A model generated the notes under the pieces. It did not search any database and was not told where the DNA came from. It saw only the letters and a program-made list of their open reading frames with translations. This document shows positions 1-6,944 of a stretch of 10,039 bases of DNA, piece by piece. The translations under genes and the position numbers were made by a program. Each line of letters begins with the position of its first letter. Within the stretch, counting starts at the first letter, position 1. This stretch comes from an uncultured Ruminococcus sp. (lineage in GTDB: Bacteria; Bacillota; Clostridia; Oscillospirales; CAG-272): positions 1 through 10,039 of the forward strand of contig URUL01000075.1 of NCBI GenBank assembly GCA_900551005.1, written 5' to 3'.

Positions 1-3000
1 TCTCCGAAACGCTGTCCGCCGTACTGTGCTTTTCGGCCGAGAGGCTGCTGCGTTACGAGAGCGTAAGGACCCGTGGATCGTGCATGGATCTTATCGTCAA
101 CAAGGTGATGGAGCTTGAGATAGTACATAATACCGACAGTAACAGGGTTATCGAAAGCCTCACCGGTTCTGCCGTCGTAGAGGATCTGCTTGCCGTCTAC
201 GGTCTTGAGCTTCTTCTCCGCTATCTTCTCAGCGACAAGTGCCTTATTTGCGAGCTTATCCTCACCGAATTCTATATATTTCTTTTCACCCGTTTCCTCG
301 TCGGTAACCTCTTCATAGAATTTTCTGCCCTTGAGCACGTCGCTGGGGAGAACATCTCTGTAGAGTCCCGCAAGTGTGAGTGCTTCCGTGATATCGCTTT
401 CCTTCGCGCCGTCAAAAGCAGGCGTCATAACCTTGAAGCCGAGATGCTTTGCCGCGATACCGAGATGTACCTCGAGCACCTGACCGATATTCATTCGAGA
501 AGGAACGCCCAGCGGATTCAGCACGATATCGAGCGGTGTGCCGTCTGCGAGATAAGGCATATCCTCGGGAGGAAGTATGCGTGAAACGACACCCTTGTTT
601 CCGTGACGTCCTGCCATTTTGTCGCCCACGGATATCTTTCTCTTCTGCGCGATATATACGCGCACGGTCTTGTTCACGCCGGGAGAAAGCTCGTCGGAAT
701 TTGCACGGGAGAATACCTTCACATCGACTACTATACCGCTTTCGCCGTGAGGCAGGCGGAGCGAGGTATCACGAACCTCACGTGCCTTTTCGCCGAATAT
801 GGCGCGGAGCAGTCTTTCTTCCGGAGTAAGCTCAGTCTCGCCCTTGGGTGTGACCTTGCCTACCAGAATATCGCCCGCATGAACGTCTGTGCCTATGCGG
901 ATGATACCGTCGGCATCGAGATCCTTGAGCGCGTCCTCGCCGCAGTTTGGAATCTCTCTCGTGATCTCCTCCGGACCGAGTTTGGTATCTCTTGCTTCCG
1001 TATTGTATTCTTCTATATGAATAGATGTATAGACATCGTTGCGAACGAGATTTTCATTGAGCAGAACGGCATCCTCGTAGTTGTAGCCTTCCCATGTCAT
1101 GAAGCCTATGAGAGCATTCTTGCCGAGGGAGATCTCGCCGTTTGAGGTAGCGGGACCGTCCGCTATGACATCTCCCTTCTCGACTCTGTCGCCGAGATTG
1201 ACGATAGGTCTCTGGTTTACACAGGTACCTACATTGGAGCGCTTGAATTTGAGGAGCGAATATCTGTCCTTCTGACCATCATCGCGGCGGATTACCACTT
1301 CGTCGGCAGACACTCTCTCGACGTATCCGCTTTCCTTTGCTATGACGCAGACACCGGAGTCTATCGCCGCCTTGTATTCCATACCGGTACCTACGATAGG
1401 AGATTCCGTAACCATGAGCGGAACAGCCTGCTTCTGCATGTTCGAGCCCATCAGTGCACGGGAGTTATCGTCGTTTTCAAGGAACGGAATAAAGCCTGTG
1501 GCAACGGAAATAAGCATCTTCGGCGATACGTCCATGTAATCCACTCTGGAGGCATCGACCTCGACGATCTCCGCCTTATCGCGCGCGGTGACCTTGCGAT
1601 TTATGAATCTGCCCTCTTCATCGAGCGGCTCGTTAGCCTGAGCCACGATATAGTTGTCCTCGACATCGGCTGTCATATATTCAACATGATCGGTAACGAT
1701 GCCCGTCGCCTTGTCGACCTTGCGGAAGGGCGCTTCGATGAAGCCGTAATCATTGATCTTTGCATAGCATGCGAGATATGAGATAAGACCGATATTAGGG
1801 CCTTCCGGCGTCTCTATCGGGCATATGCGTCCGTAGTGAGTATAATGTACGTCGCGAACCTCGAAGGAAGCACGATCTCTGGAAAGACCGCCGGGACCGA
1901 GCGCGGAAAGACGTCTCTTGTGAGTAAGCTCGGCAAGCGGGTTGTTCTGGTCCATGAACTGCGAGAGCTGCGAGGAGCCGAAGAACTCACGTACAGCCGC
2001 AACGATCGGACGTATGTTGATCAGTCCCTGCGGAGTAAGGCTGTCCGCATCCTGAATCGTCATGCGCTCCTTGATGATCTTGTCCATGCGGGAAAAGCCG
2101 ATTCTGAGCTGATTCTGAATAAGCTCGCCGACAGCGCGTATTCTTCTGTTTCCGAGATGGTCGATATCATCGGGATTGCCTATGCCGTGGGCAAGGCAGA
2201 TGAGGTAGTTCAAAGAGGCGAAGATATCGTCCTTTGTGATATGCTTGGGCGAAAGCTCTGCCGCTCTTGCCTTTGCCTCTGCCTTGATCTTTTCGGGATT
2301 GCCGCCGCACTCATCGATTATTGAAAGAAGGAGACTGAGCTTTACATGCTCGTTTATGCCGCAGTCGCGCAGGTCATAGCCGAGAACATCCTTGGCATCG
2401 ACCATACCGTTGCCGAATACCTTCATCTCCTTGCCATCGCCTATATCGACGTAAGCCTCATTGACGCAGGCGTGCTCTATGAGCATTGCCTCATCATAGG
2501 TGAGCGTCTTTCCGGCATCGAAAACCAGCTCTCCTGTTATCGGGTTGACGACGGGGCGCGTGAGCGTTCTGCCGGTTATTCTCTTGCCTATCGCGGTCTT
2601 TTTGTCGAATTTATATCTGCCGACAGCGCCGAGGTCATAGTGCTTCTGGTCAAAGAACATATTGTTTACGAGTATCTGCGCGCTTTCCACGATCGCAGGC
2701 TCGCCGGGACGAAGCTTCTTGTATATTTCCTTGAGCGACTCTTCATAGGGAGAGGTGCCGTTCTTATCAGCTTCGGTCTGCATCTGATCCTTTTCAAGAG
2801 TAGCAAGTATTTTCGGATCATCGCCGTAAACGGAGCGTACTCCCGTAGAAGAAGACGTTGCTTCCTCAAGGGCACGGATAAGTATGGTTGCCGGTATCTT
2901 TCTGTTCTTATCTATACGAACCCAGCAAACGTCATTGAGATCTGTCTCATATTCGAGCCATGCGCCACGGTAAGGTATGACAGTGGCTTTCACTATCATC

Positions 3001-3464
3001 TTGCCCGTCTTGTCCATCGCCGTCTCATAGTACATGCCCGGTGAACGCACAAGCTGAGAAACAACGACTCTCTGTGCACCGTTTATAATAAACGTGCCTT
3101 CATCGGTCATCAGCGGAAAATCTCCCATGAAGAGATCCTGCTGCTTTACTTCGCCTGTGCTCTTGTTTGTAAGTCTGACAGTAACGCGAAGCGGGGCGGC
3201 ATAGTTGGCATCTCTCTCTTTACATTCCTCGATGGAATATTTGGGCGTGGCATCTATGGAAAAATCCACAAACTCGATAACGAGATTTCCCGAATAATCC
3301 ACAATAGGCGAAACGTCGGAAAGAACTTCCCTGATACCGTTGTTTATGAGCCATCCGTAAGATTTCTTCTGAACTTCGAGAAGATCGGGCATTTCGATGA
3401 TGTCCTTTACCTTAGCATAGCTCATTCTGACGTTTTTGCCAAGCTGCTGGGGTTTGATTCTCAT
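1..3464 (-). CDS. rpoB: DNA-directed RNA polymerase subunit beta (partial, C-terminus beyond window)
   Basis: Encodes the beta subunit of bacterial RNA polymerase, which with beta' forms the catalytic core of transcription. Read on the minus strand, 1154 codons are open from ATG 3464-3462 to the window edge. The N-terminus (MRIKPQQLGKNVRMSYAKV) is typical of RpoB. The rifampicin-binding cluster is intact: SSQLSQFMDQNN begins near residue 497, then THKRRLSALGPGG. The residues aligned with E. coli Q513, D516, H526 and S531 are Q502, D505, H515 and S520, so rifampicin sensitivity is expected (inference). The conserved active-site segment GDKMAGRHGNKGV lies at about 947-959, with K949 and K957 matching E. 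coli K1065 and K1073. The visible part ends in GGQRFGE, so roughly the last 80-110 residues are missing. The start is chosen because GGAG (3472-3475) sits 7 nt upstream; an in-frame ATG at 3536 lacks a ribosome binding site. The gene diverges from alaS rather than following ribosomal protein genes. Confidence 0.98.
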   Translation of the reverse strand, partial: MRIKPQQLGKNVRMSYAKVKDIIEMPDLLEVQKKSYGWLINNGIREVLSDVSPIVDYSGNLVIEFVDFSIDATPKYSIEECKERDANYAAPLRVTVRLTNKSTGEVKQQDLFMGDFPLMTDEGTFIINGAQRVVVSQLVRSPGMYYETAMDKTGKMIVKATVIPYRGAWLEYETDLNDVCWVRIDKNRKIPATILIRALEEATSSSTGVRSVYGDDPKILATLEKDQMQTEADKNGTSPYEESLKEIYKKLRPGEPAIVESAQILVNNMFFDQKHYDLGAVGRYKFDKKTAIGKRITGRTLTRPVVNPITGELVFDAGKTLTYDEAMLIEHACVNEAYVDIGDGKEMKVFGNGMVDAKDVLGYDLRDCGINEHVKLSLLLSIIDECGGNPEKIKAEAKARAAELSPKHITKDDIFASLNYLICLAHGIGNPDDIDHLGNRRIRAVGELIQNQLRIGFSRMDKIIKERMTIQDADSLTPQGLINIRPIVAAVREFFGSSQLSQFMDQNNPLAELTHKRRLSALGPGGLSRDRASFEVRDVHYTHYGRICPIETPEGPNIGLISYLACYAKINDYGFIEAPFRKVDKATGIVTDHVEYMTADVEDNYIVAQANEPLDEEGRFINRKVTARDKAEIVEVDASRVDYMDVSPKMLISVATGFIPFLENDDNSRALMGSNMQKQAVPLMVTESPIVGTGMEYKAAIDSGVCVIAKESGYVERVSADEVVIRRDDGQKDRYSLLKFKRSNVGTCVNQRPIVNLGDRVEKGDVIADGPATSNGEISLGKNALIGFMTWEGYNYEDAVLLNENLVRNDVYTSIHIEEYNTEARDTKLGPEEITREIPNCGEDALKDLDADGIIRIGTDVHAGDILVGKVTPKGETELTPEERLLRAIFGEKAREVRDTSLRLPHGESGIVVDVKVFSRANSDELSPGVNKTVRVYIAQKRKISVGDKMAGRHGNKGVVSRILPPEDMPYLADGTPLDIVLNPLGVPSRMNIGQVLEVHLGIAAKHLGFKVMTPAFDGAKESDITEALTLAGLYRDVLPSDVLKGRKFYEEVTDEETGEKKYIEFGEDKLANKALVAEKIAEKKLKTVDGKQILYDGRTGEAFDNPVTVGIMYYLKLHHLVDDKIHARSTGPYALVTQQPLGRKAQYGGQRFG

Positions 3465-3477
3465 ATAATCACTCCAT

Positions 3478-3585
3478 TCATAATTTAGCTTGCCTTGACT
3501 TTGCACAAAAATCTTTGATTTTACTTGCTTTTCCATCGCATTCAAGTCGTTTGTTTTTGCCTTCGGCTAAAAATGGCGATAGCAT
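3478..3585 (-). other. 35-codon open frame in the rpoB leader (possible leader peptide)
   Basis: On the minus strand an ATG at 3585-3583 opens 35 codons ending in TGA at 3480-3478, three bases before the GGAG of rpoB. The product would be basic (many Lys/Arg), starting MLSPFLAEGKNKRLECDG. It lies entirely inside the predicted rpoB transcript, starting about 17 nt after the predicted transcription start. No Shine-Dalgarno sequence precedes the ATG (upstream bases are ATTATAATTGCTT), which argues against efficient translation. A second frame, the one used by rpoB, is also open through the last 90 bases. Small hairpins are visible: GCC-GAA-GGC flanked by T and A runs near 3553-3572, and AAAATC-AAA-GATTTT near 3508-3522. 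It could be a leader peptide, a structured leader RNA, or chance. Its function is unknown. Confidence 0.2.
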
Positions 3586-3608
3586 AAGCAATTATAATGC
3601 AGTTTATA

Positions 3609-3637
3609 AGTATACCACCGCTTTTGCAATATGTCAA
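3609..3637 (-). promoter_or_regulatory. SigA-type promoter for rpoB
   Basis: Read on the minus strand, TTGACA (3637-3632) and TATACT (3614-3609) are separated by exactly 17 bp. This is a perfect -35 and a one-mismatch -10 box for the housekeeping sigma factor. Transcription should start near 3602, giving a leader of about 138 nt before the rpoB ATG. rpoB therefore has its own strong promoter here rather than relying on an upstream ribosomal protein operon. Confidence 0.85.
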
Positions 3638-3667
3638 GAGGAAATTTCCACTTTTTTGAAATAAATA

Positions 3668-3696
3668 TTGACTTTTTTCTCTGAAGATAATATAAT
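3668..3696 (+). promoter_or_regulatory. SigA-type promoter for alaS-hinT
   Basis: TTGACT (3668-3673) and TATAAT (3691-3696) are spaced by 17 bp, with AT-rich flanks and a T-run in the spacer. This is close to consensus for the housekeeping sigma factor. The predicted start is near 3703, about 100 nt before the alaS ATG. Its -35 box lies only 30 bp from the -35 box of the divergent rpoB promoter (3632-3637), so the two polymerase footprints should abut or overlap. Confidence 0.85.
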
Positions 3697-3743
3697 TAAA
3701 TAAATTCGCACAAAAACGCATAAAGATCCGCGTAAATTCACAT

Positions 3744-3769
3744 CGGAAAAGGCGTATATGCCGGCTCCG
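3744..3769 (+). promoter_or_regulatory. Possible stem-loop in the alaS leader
   Basis: CGGA (3744-3747) pairs with TCCG (3766-3769), and after a symmetric 3-nt internal loop GGC (3751-3753) pairs with GCC (3760-3762). The downstream AATACTTTTTA is only weakly U-rich, so it is a poor terminator. No T-box signature (UGGNACCGCG) is present in the roughly 100-nt leader, so T-box control by uncharged tRNA-Ala is not supported. Its function is unknown, and the short stem may be chance. Confidence 0.2.
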
Positions 3770-3801
3770 AATACTTTTTAGGAAGTGAGGACACTTTTTT
3801 C

Positions 3802-6432
3802 ATGAAATGGACTTCTTTAAACGATATCCGCGAGAAATTTCTCTCGTTTTTCGAATCCAAGGGACATCTTCGTCACGACAGCTATTCTCTTATTCCGGAG
3901 GGAGATAAATCCCTTCTTCTTATAGTGGCGGGCATGGCTCCTCTCAAAAAATATTTTACCGGTGAAGCGACACCTCCCTGCCGCCGCATGACGACATGCC
4001 AGCGTTGTATCCGCACAAACGACATAGAAAACGTCGGCTATACCGCACGTCACGGCACATATTTCGAGATGCTCGGAAACTTCTCCTTCGGCGATTATTT
4101 CAAAGAGGAGGCTCTGCCGTGGGCATGGGAATTTCTCACGAAGATTCTCGAGATACCGGAGGACAGGCTGTGGCCGTCCATTTACGAAAATGACGAGGAA
4201 GCCTTCGAGATATGGAATAAAAAAATAGGCGTTCCCGCCGAGAGGATAATCCGCCTCGGCAAGGAGGATAACTTCTGGGAGCACGGCAGCGGTCCCTGCG
4301 GTCCATGCTCGGAGATATATTTCGACAGAGGCGAGAAATACGGCTGCGGCAAGCCCGATTGCAAGCCGGGCTGCGACTGCGACAGATACATGGAGATATG
4401 GAACAATGTTTTCTCGCAGTTCAATAACGACGGCAACGGCAACTACACGGAGCTTGCTCAGAAGAATATCGATACGGGCATGGGGCTTGAACGTCTCGCC
4501 TGCGTCATGCAGGGTGTGGACAGCATGTTCGATGTCGATACCATACAGAATATCATATCCGCAATTAGCGAAAAGGCGGGCGTGAAATACAAAGAGAATG
4601 AGAAAGCCGATATATCCATGCGTATCATCGCAGATCATATGCGTGCATCGTCCTTCCTTATTGCCGATGGCGTAATGCCTTCAAATGAGGGGCGCGGATA
4701 CGTTCTGAGCCGACTTATCCGCCGTGCCTGCCGCCATGGCAGACTTCTCGGCATAAAAGGTCCCTTCCTCGACGATATCATAACCGTCGTAGCGGCTGAA
4801 AACAAGAGCGCATACCCCATGCTTACGGAAAAGCTCAGCTATATCTGCAAGATAGCGGGGCTCGAGGAGGAGCGCTTCTCCAGAACCGTGGAATCGGGAA
4901 TGAACCTGCTCGAAAATCTGATGAGCACCGCTGAGGCAAACGCCACCAAGACCATTTCCGGTGCCGATACCTTCAAGCTCTCCGATACCTACGGCTTCCC
5001 GATAGACCTCACGCGCGAAATCGCGGCTGAACACGGCATTTCCGTTGACGAAGAGGGATATAAAGAAAAGCTCGCCGAGCAGAAAAAACGCGCAAGAGAA
5101 GCGCGCGGCAATATCGGCGGCTGGGACGGCAAAACCGCCGATACATTCTCCGATGTGGCAAAGACCGGCTTTGTCGGCTACGATACGCTTGATACAAAAG
5201 CGAAGGTCCTCGCTCTCATCGATTGTGAAACAAACGAGCGCACAGAGATAGCCTCCGGAAAAGCCGTTGTCATAACCGATGTCACTGCTTTCTACGGTGA
5301 AGGCGGCGGTGAGGTCGGCGATACGGGCGCGCTCTGCGGTGAAAACGCAAAGGCGACTGTGACCGACACGAAGAAAAAAGACGGCATATATATGCACATA
5401 TGCGATATATATGAAGGCTCTCTTTCCGTCGGCGATGAAGTGACGCTTTCCGTAGAGCCGAATCGACGTGCCGCCATAAAGCGCAATCACAGTGCGGTTC
5501 ATCTTCTCGATGCGGCTCTGCGCAAGGTCCTCGGAGACCATATAGCACAGGCGGGGTCTTATGTAGATGAACACCGCGGAAGATTTGATTTCACTCATTT
5601 CGCCGCAGTCACCCCCGACGAGCTGAAAAAAGCCGAACGGATGATAAATGAAATTATTCTCTCGGATATAAAATCCGATATTTTCGAGACAGATATCGAA
5701 ACAGCCAAAAAATCCGGTGCAATAGCGCTTTTCGGTGAAAAATACGGCAGCACCGTCCGCGTCGTTAAATTCGGTGATTTTTCGAGCGAGCTCTGCGGAG
5801 GCTGCCATGTAGGCGCAACAGGCGAGATCGGTCTTTTCCGCATCGTTTCGGAAAGCTCAGTCGCCGCCGGCACACGCCGCATAGAGATCATGACAGGTCT
5901 TAACGCATACAATGATATTCTCGAAAAAGAAAAACTGCTCTCCGATACAGCCGCCGCACTCAAGGTGAGCGGCGCGGCAGAAATTTCCGCAAAGATAGCG
6001 GCAAATGCGGACGAGCTGAAGGCGCTCAGAAAAGAAAACGAGTCGCTCTCCGTAAAGCTTGCCTCGGGCAAGGTAAATGAAATGCTCGCTTCCGCCGAAA
6101 AGGTCGATATGCTTCGCGTGGCAACGCTGAAAAGTGAGCTTCCGCTCGAAGCGCTCCGTTCGCTCGGCGACGATGTAAAAGCAAATAATCCCGATATCAT
6201 CGCCATCATGAGCACGACGGCAGGCGGAAAGCTGAATATCGTAGCCGTTTGCGGCAAAGATGCCGTGGCACACGGTGTTCGCGCAGGCGATGTCGTAAAA
6301 AAGATATGCTCAGTTGTCGGAGGCGGCGGAGGCGGCAAGCCGGACAGCGCATGTGCAGGAGGCAAATGCCCGGAGAAGCTCGATGAAGCGCTCTGCTCTG
6401 CCGGCGATTTCGTAAGATCACTTATAAAATAA
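3802..6432 (+). CDS. alaS: Alanine--tRNA ligase (AlaRS)
   Basis: Attaches alanine to tRNA-Ala in the cytoplasm and clears mischarged Ser/Gly-tRNA-Ala. The product has 876 residues, full length for the family. The class II catalytic core spans about 1-240: TARHGTYFEMLGNFSFGDYF at 81-100 and motif 3 GMGLER at 226-231. A Cys-rich insert (YGCGKPDCKPGCDCDR, about 180-195) precedes motif 3 and is familiar from clostridial AlaRS. The tRNA-recognition region follows (about 250-450). The editing domain keeps its metal ligands: H563 and H567 (HSAVH) with C665 and H669 (CGGCH). Next come FYGEGGGEVGDTG (497-509), a helical, coiled-coil-like stretch (about 705-765), and the C-Ala domain with its glycine-rich loop (839-845) and KPDSACAGG. 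AlaRS editing domains usually read CGGTH; here a third Cys (C668) sits between the ligands. The ribosome binding site (GTGAGG, 3785-3790) is 11 nt from ATG, rather far. The next gene starts 13 bp after the stop, suggesting an operon. Confidence 0.98.
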   Translation: MKWTSLNDIREKFLSFFESKGHLRHDSYSLIPEGDKSLLLIVAGMAPLKKYFTGEATPPCRRMTTCQRCIRTNDIENVGYTARHGTYFEMLGNFSFGDYFKEEALPWAWEFLTKILEIPEDRLWPSIYENDEEAFEIWNKKIGVPAERIIRLGKEDNFWEHGSGPCGPCSEIYFDRGEKYGCGKPDCKPGCDCDRYMEIWNNVFSQFNNDGNGNYTELAQKNIDTGMGLERLACVMQGVDSMFDVDTIQNIISAISEKAGVKYKENEKADISMRIIADHMRASSFLIADGVMPSNEGRGYVLSRLIRRACRHGRLLGIKGPFLDDIITVVAAENKSAYPMLTEKLSYICKIAGLEEERFSRTVESGMNLLENLMSTAEANATKTISGADTFKLSDTYGFPIDLTREIAAEHGISVDEEGYKEKLAEQKKRAREARGNIGGWDGKTADTFSDVAKTGFVGYDTLDTKAKVLALIDCETNERTEIASGKAVVITDVTAFYGEGGGEVGDTGALCGENAKATVTDTKKKDGIYMHICDIYEGSLSVGDEVTLSVEPNRRAAIKRNHSAVHLLDAALRKVLGDHIAQAGSYVDEHRGRFDFTHFAAVTPDELKKAERMINEIILSDIKSDIFETDIETAKKSGAIALFGEKYGSTVRVVKFGDFSSELCGGCHVGATGEIGLFRIVSESSVAAGTRRIEIMTGLNAYNDILEKEKLLSDTAAALKVSGAAEISAKIAANADELKALRKENESLSVKLASGKVNEMLASAEKVDMLRVATLKSELPLEALRSLGDDVKANNPDIIAIMSTTAGGKLNIVAVCGKDAVAHGVRAGDVVKKICSVVGGGGGGKPDSACAGGKCPEKLDEALCSAGDFVRSLIK

Positions 6433-6445
6433 AGGAGAGAATAAC

Positions 6446-6787
6446 ATGGAAAACTGTCTTTTCTGCAAAATAGACGCGGGAGATATCCCCTCCTCCAAAG
6501 TATATGAGGACGAAAAGATACTTGCCTTCCGCGATATAAATCCTCAGGCTCCGGTCCATATCCTCGTAATACCGAAAGCTCATATTTCGGGAGCCGACGA
6601 TATAACGGGCGAAAACAGCGGAACAGTAGCGTATATATTCGAAAAGATCCCCGGTATTGCAAAGTCCGCCGGTCTTACGGGCGGCTACCGCATTATATCA
6701 AACTGCGGTCCCGACGCCTGCCAGAGCGTTCCGCACCTGCATTTTCATATTCTCGGGGGTGCCAAGCTCTCAGATAAAATGGCATAA
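6446..6787 (+). CDS. hinT: HIT family hydrolase (HinT-like histidine triad protein)
   Basis: Small cytoplasmic nucleotide-binding protein of 113 residues. HINT enzymes hydrolyse nucleoside 5'-phosphoramidates and aminoacyl- or lysyl-AMP (established for the family; not shown here for this protein). The signature HLHFHI at 97-102 holds the triad H97, H99 and H101, preceded by the family's QSVP and followed by LGG. The N-terminal CLFCKI contains the Cys4/Cys7 pair that binds zinc in many bacterial HINTs, and FRDINPQAPVHILVIPK (28-44) is the conserved nucleotide-binding core. GGAG (6434-6437) lies 8 nt before ATG, directly abutting the alaS stop codon, so the gene is very likely co-transcribed and translationally close to alaS. 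The pairing makes sense because escaped alanyl-adenylate is the kind of substrate HINT enzymes clear (inference). The symbol is assigned by family resemblance. Confidence 0.93.
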   Translation: MENCLFCKIDAGDIPSSKVYEDEKILAFRDINPQAPVHILVIPKAHISGADDITGENSGTVAYIFEKIPGIAKSAGLTGGYRIISNCGPDACQSVPHLHFHILGGAKLSDKMA

Positions 6788-6944
6788 ATACACATAAATA
6801 CTGTATATAAGCACATGCCATCAAGCGAAAGACGCGCTCGGCTGTCTATGGCTTCATGCTTCAGCATCCGGTAATGTGCACTCCGGCGTTAAAATCGTCA
6901 TTTGCAAAACTACGGAAAATGATTTTGAATAAGGAGATATTCCC
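6788..6944. other. Intergenic region between hinT and the SGNH hydrolase gene
   Basis: This 157-bp stretch has no convincing terminator (no stem followed by a T-run) and no near-consensus promoter. An inverted repeat ATGGCAT/ATGCCAT starts in the last hinT codons (6779-6785) and recurs near 6817-6823. A second pairing, GCCAT...AGAC/GTCT...ATGGC (about 6820-6855), would compete with it. An extended -10-like TGTATATAA at 6803-6811 lacks a -35. The downstream gene may be read through from alaS-hinT or have an unrecognised promoter. Confidence 0.35.

Noticed and set aside
84..3044. Several plus-strand open frames of 65 to 232 codons (e.g. 2346-3044, 603-1145)
   Set aside because: All are antisense to rpoB, whose minus-strand translation is conserved throughout; their compositions and starts show no independent support.
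3697..3801. T-box riboswitch upstream of alaS
   Set aside because: The leader is only about 100 nt and contains no UGGNACCGCG-like T-box sequence or terminator/antiterminator pair.
4681..5808. 375-codon open frame on the strand opposite alaS, with further long antisense frames at 3817-4638 and 5595-6662
   Set aside because: They lie entirely or mostly within the coding region of alaS and hinT, lack ribosome binding sites and recognisable domains, and their Ser/Arg/Pro- or Phe/Ile-rich compositions are those of shadows of a biased coding strand.
6901..6930. TTGCAA...TTGAAT as a promoter for the SGNH hydrolase gene
   Set aside because: The -10 box matches poorly and would place the transcription start within or after the ribosome binding site.
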